Below are positions 48,502-48,603 of a stretch of DNA of 48,603 nucleotides, one piece after another; position 1 is the stretch's first letter, and the number at the start of each line of letters is the position of its first letter. Below the pieces are notes generated by a model. It did no database searches and had not been told where the DNA came from. It saw only the letters and a program-made list of their open reading frames with translations. Source of the stretch: Treponema sp. Its GTDB lineage: Bacteria > Spirochaetota > Spirochaetia > Treponematales > Breznakiellaceae. The position numbers and the translations under genes are program-made. The DNA lies in the NCBI GenBank assembly GCA_031265435.1, contig JAISCR010000203.1:1-48603 (forward strand). Direction: 5' to 3'.

Positions 48502-48603
48502 TCAAAAAAATATTTTAGCAGTTTTAAAAAAAACCAAAAAATTTGGATTTTTTTAAAAAAAACCCCCAGGGAGGGGGTTTGTAAAGGGGCCCAAAGGGCA
48601 TTT

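Overview
The window is a bacterial chromosome segment with mostly dense, GC-balanced, overlapping genes. It was probably taken from the end of a draft or metagenomic contig, because the right edge carries 22 consecutive G residues followed by low-complexity sequence. Lipoprotein signals, periplasmic proteins, an outer-membrane style LpoB-like protein, a FliL-like protein and general gene content suggest a diderm. A treponeme-like spirochaete (Spirochaetota), perhaps of gut origin, is my best guess. That is an inference at moderate-to-low confidence, since no rRNA or other decisive marker lies in the window.

Layout. (1) 1-0.8 kb: an AT-rich accessory edge with a truncated antitoxin gene, a small orphan gene and an interspersed repeat. 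(2) 0.8-3.2 kb: a polar amino-acid type ABC importer with a binding protein and two permeases but no ATPase. (3) 3.1-10.7 kb: a minus-strand run of glycoside hydrolase, ppx, ppk, an RlmI-like methyltransferase and a uroporphyrinogen-decarboxylase-like protein. (4) 10.9-15.6 kb: an orphan membrane-anchored protein divergent from a TPR lipoprotein and a TraB-family membrane protein. (5) 15.6-18.8 kb: a sugar epimerase, tRNA-Thr(CGU), a 187-bp hairpin-rich element bounded by inverted repeats, and an AT-rich alkA-adaA-ogt alkylation-repair operon. (6) 18.8-21.9 kb: a LacI regulator, a VOC-fold protein and a GH1 beta-glucosidase. (7) 21.9-39.4 kb: a HAD protein and pyrE, then one nearly uninterrupted minus-strand run of fourteen genes (corA, ltaE-like, M24 peptidase, symporter, tex, rsmG, uxaE-like, purH, pyrB, pyrI, pyrC, pyrF, pyrK, pyrD), many joined by 4-nt ATGA overlaps. 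pyrE converges on its end. Together with pyrE this covers UMP synthesis from carbamoyl phosphate onward; carA/carB are not here. (8) 39.4-40.8 kb: a second AT-rich patch with a palindromic repeat, a truncated 16-codon reading frame, an antitoxin/PIN-toxin pair and a glmS-like relic. (9) 40.8-46.8 kb: a cupin, a FliL-like protein, a cluster of large hairpins, a small membrane protein with an ECF sigma factor and a zinc-finger anti-sigma-like protein, glycogen phosphorylase and a queuosine-precursor transporter. (10) 46.8-48.6 kb: two exported proteins, terminators and the poly-G edge.

The points I find most worth following are the structured element next to tRNA-Thr, the two paralogous antitoxin genes at 0 and 39.9 kb with matching promoters and a shared ATACGTA element, three families of interspersed palindromic repeats, a 22-codon reading frame with an ideal ribosome binding site ahead of corA, and two genes (pyrE, glgP) whose promoters predict leaderless mRNAs. 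No CRISPR array, complete insertion sequence or rRNA gene was seen.
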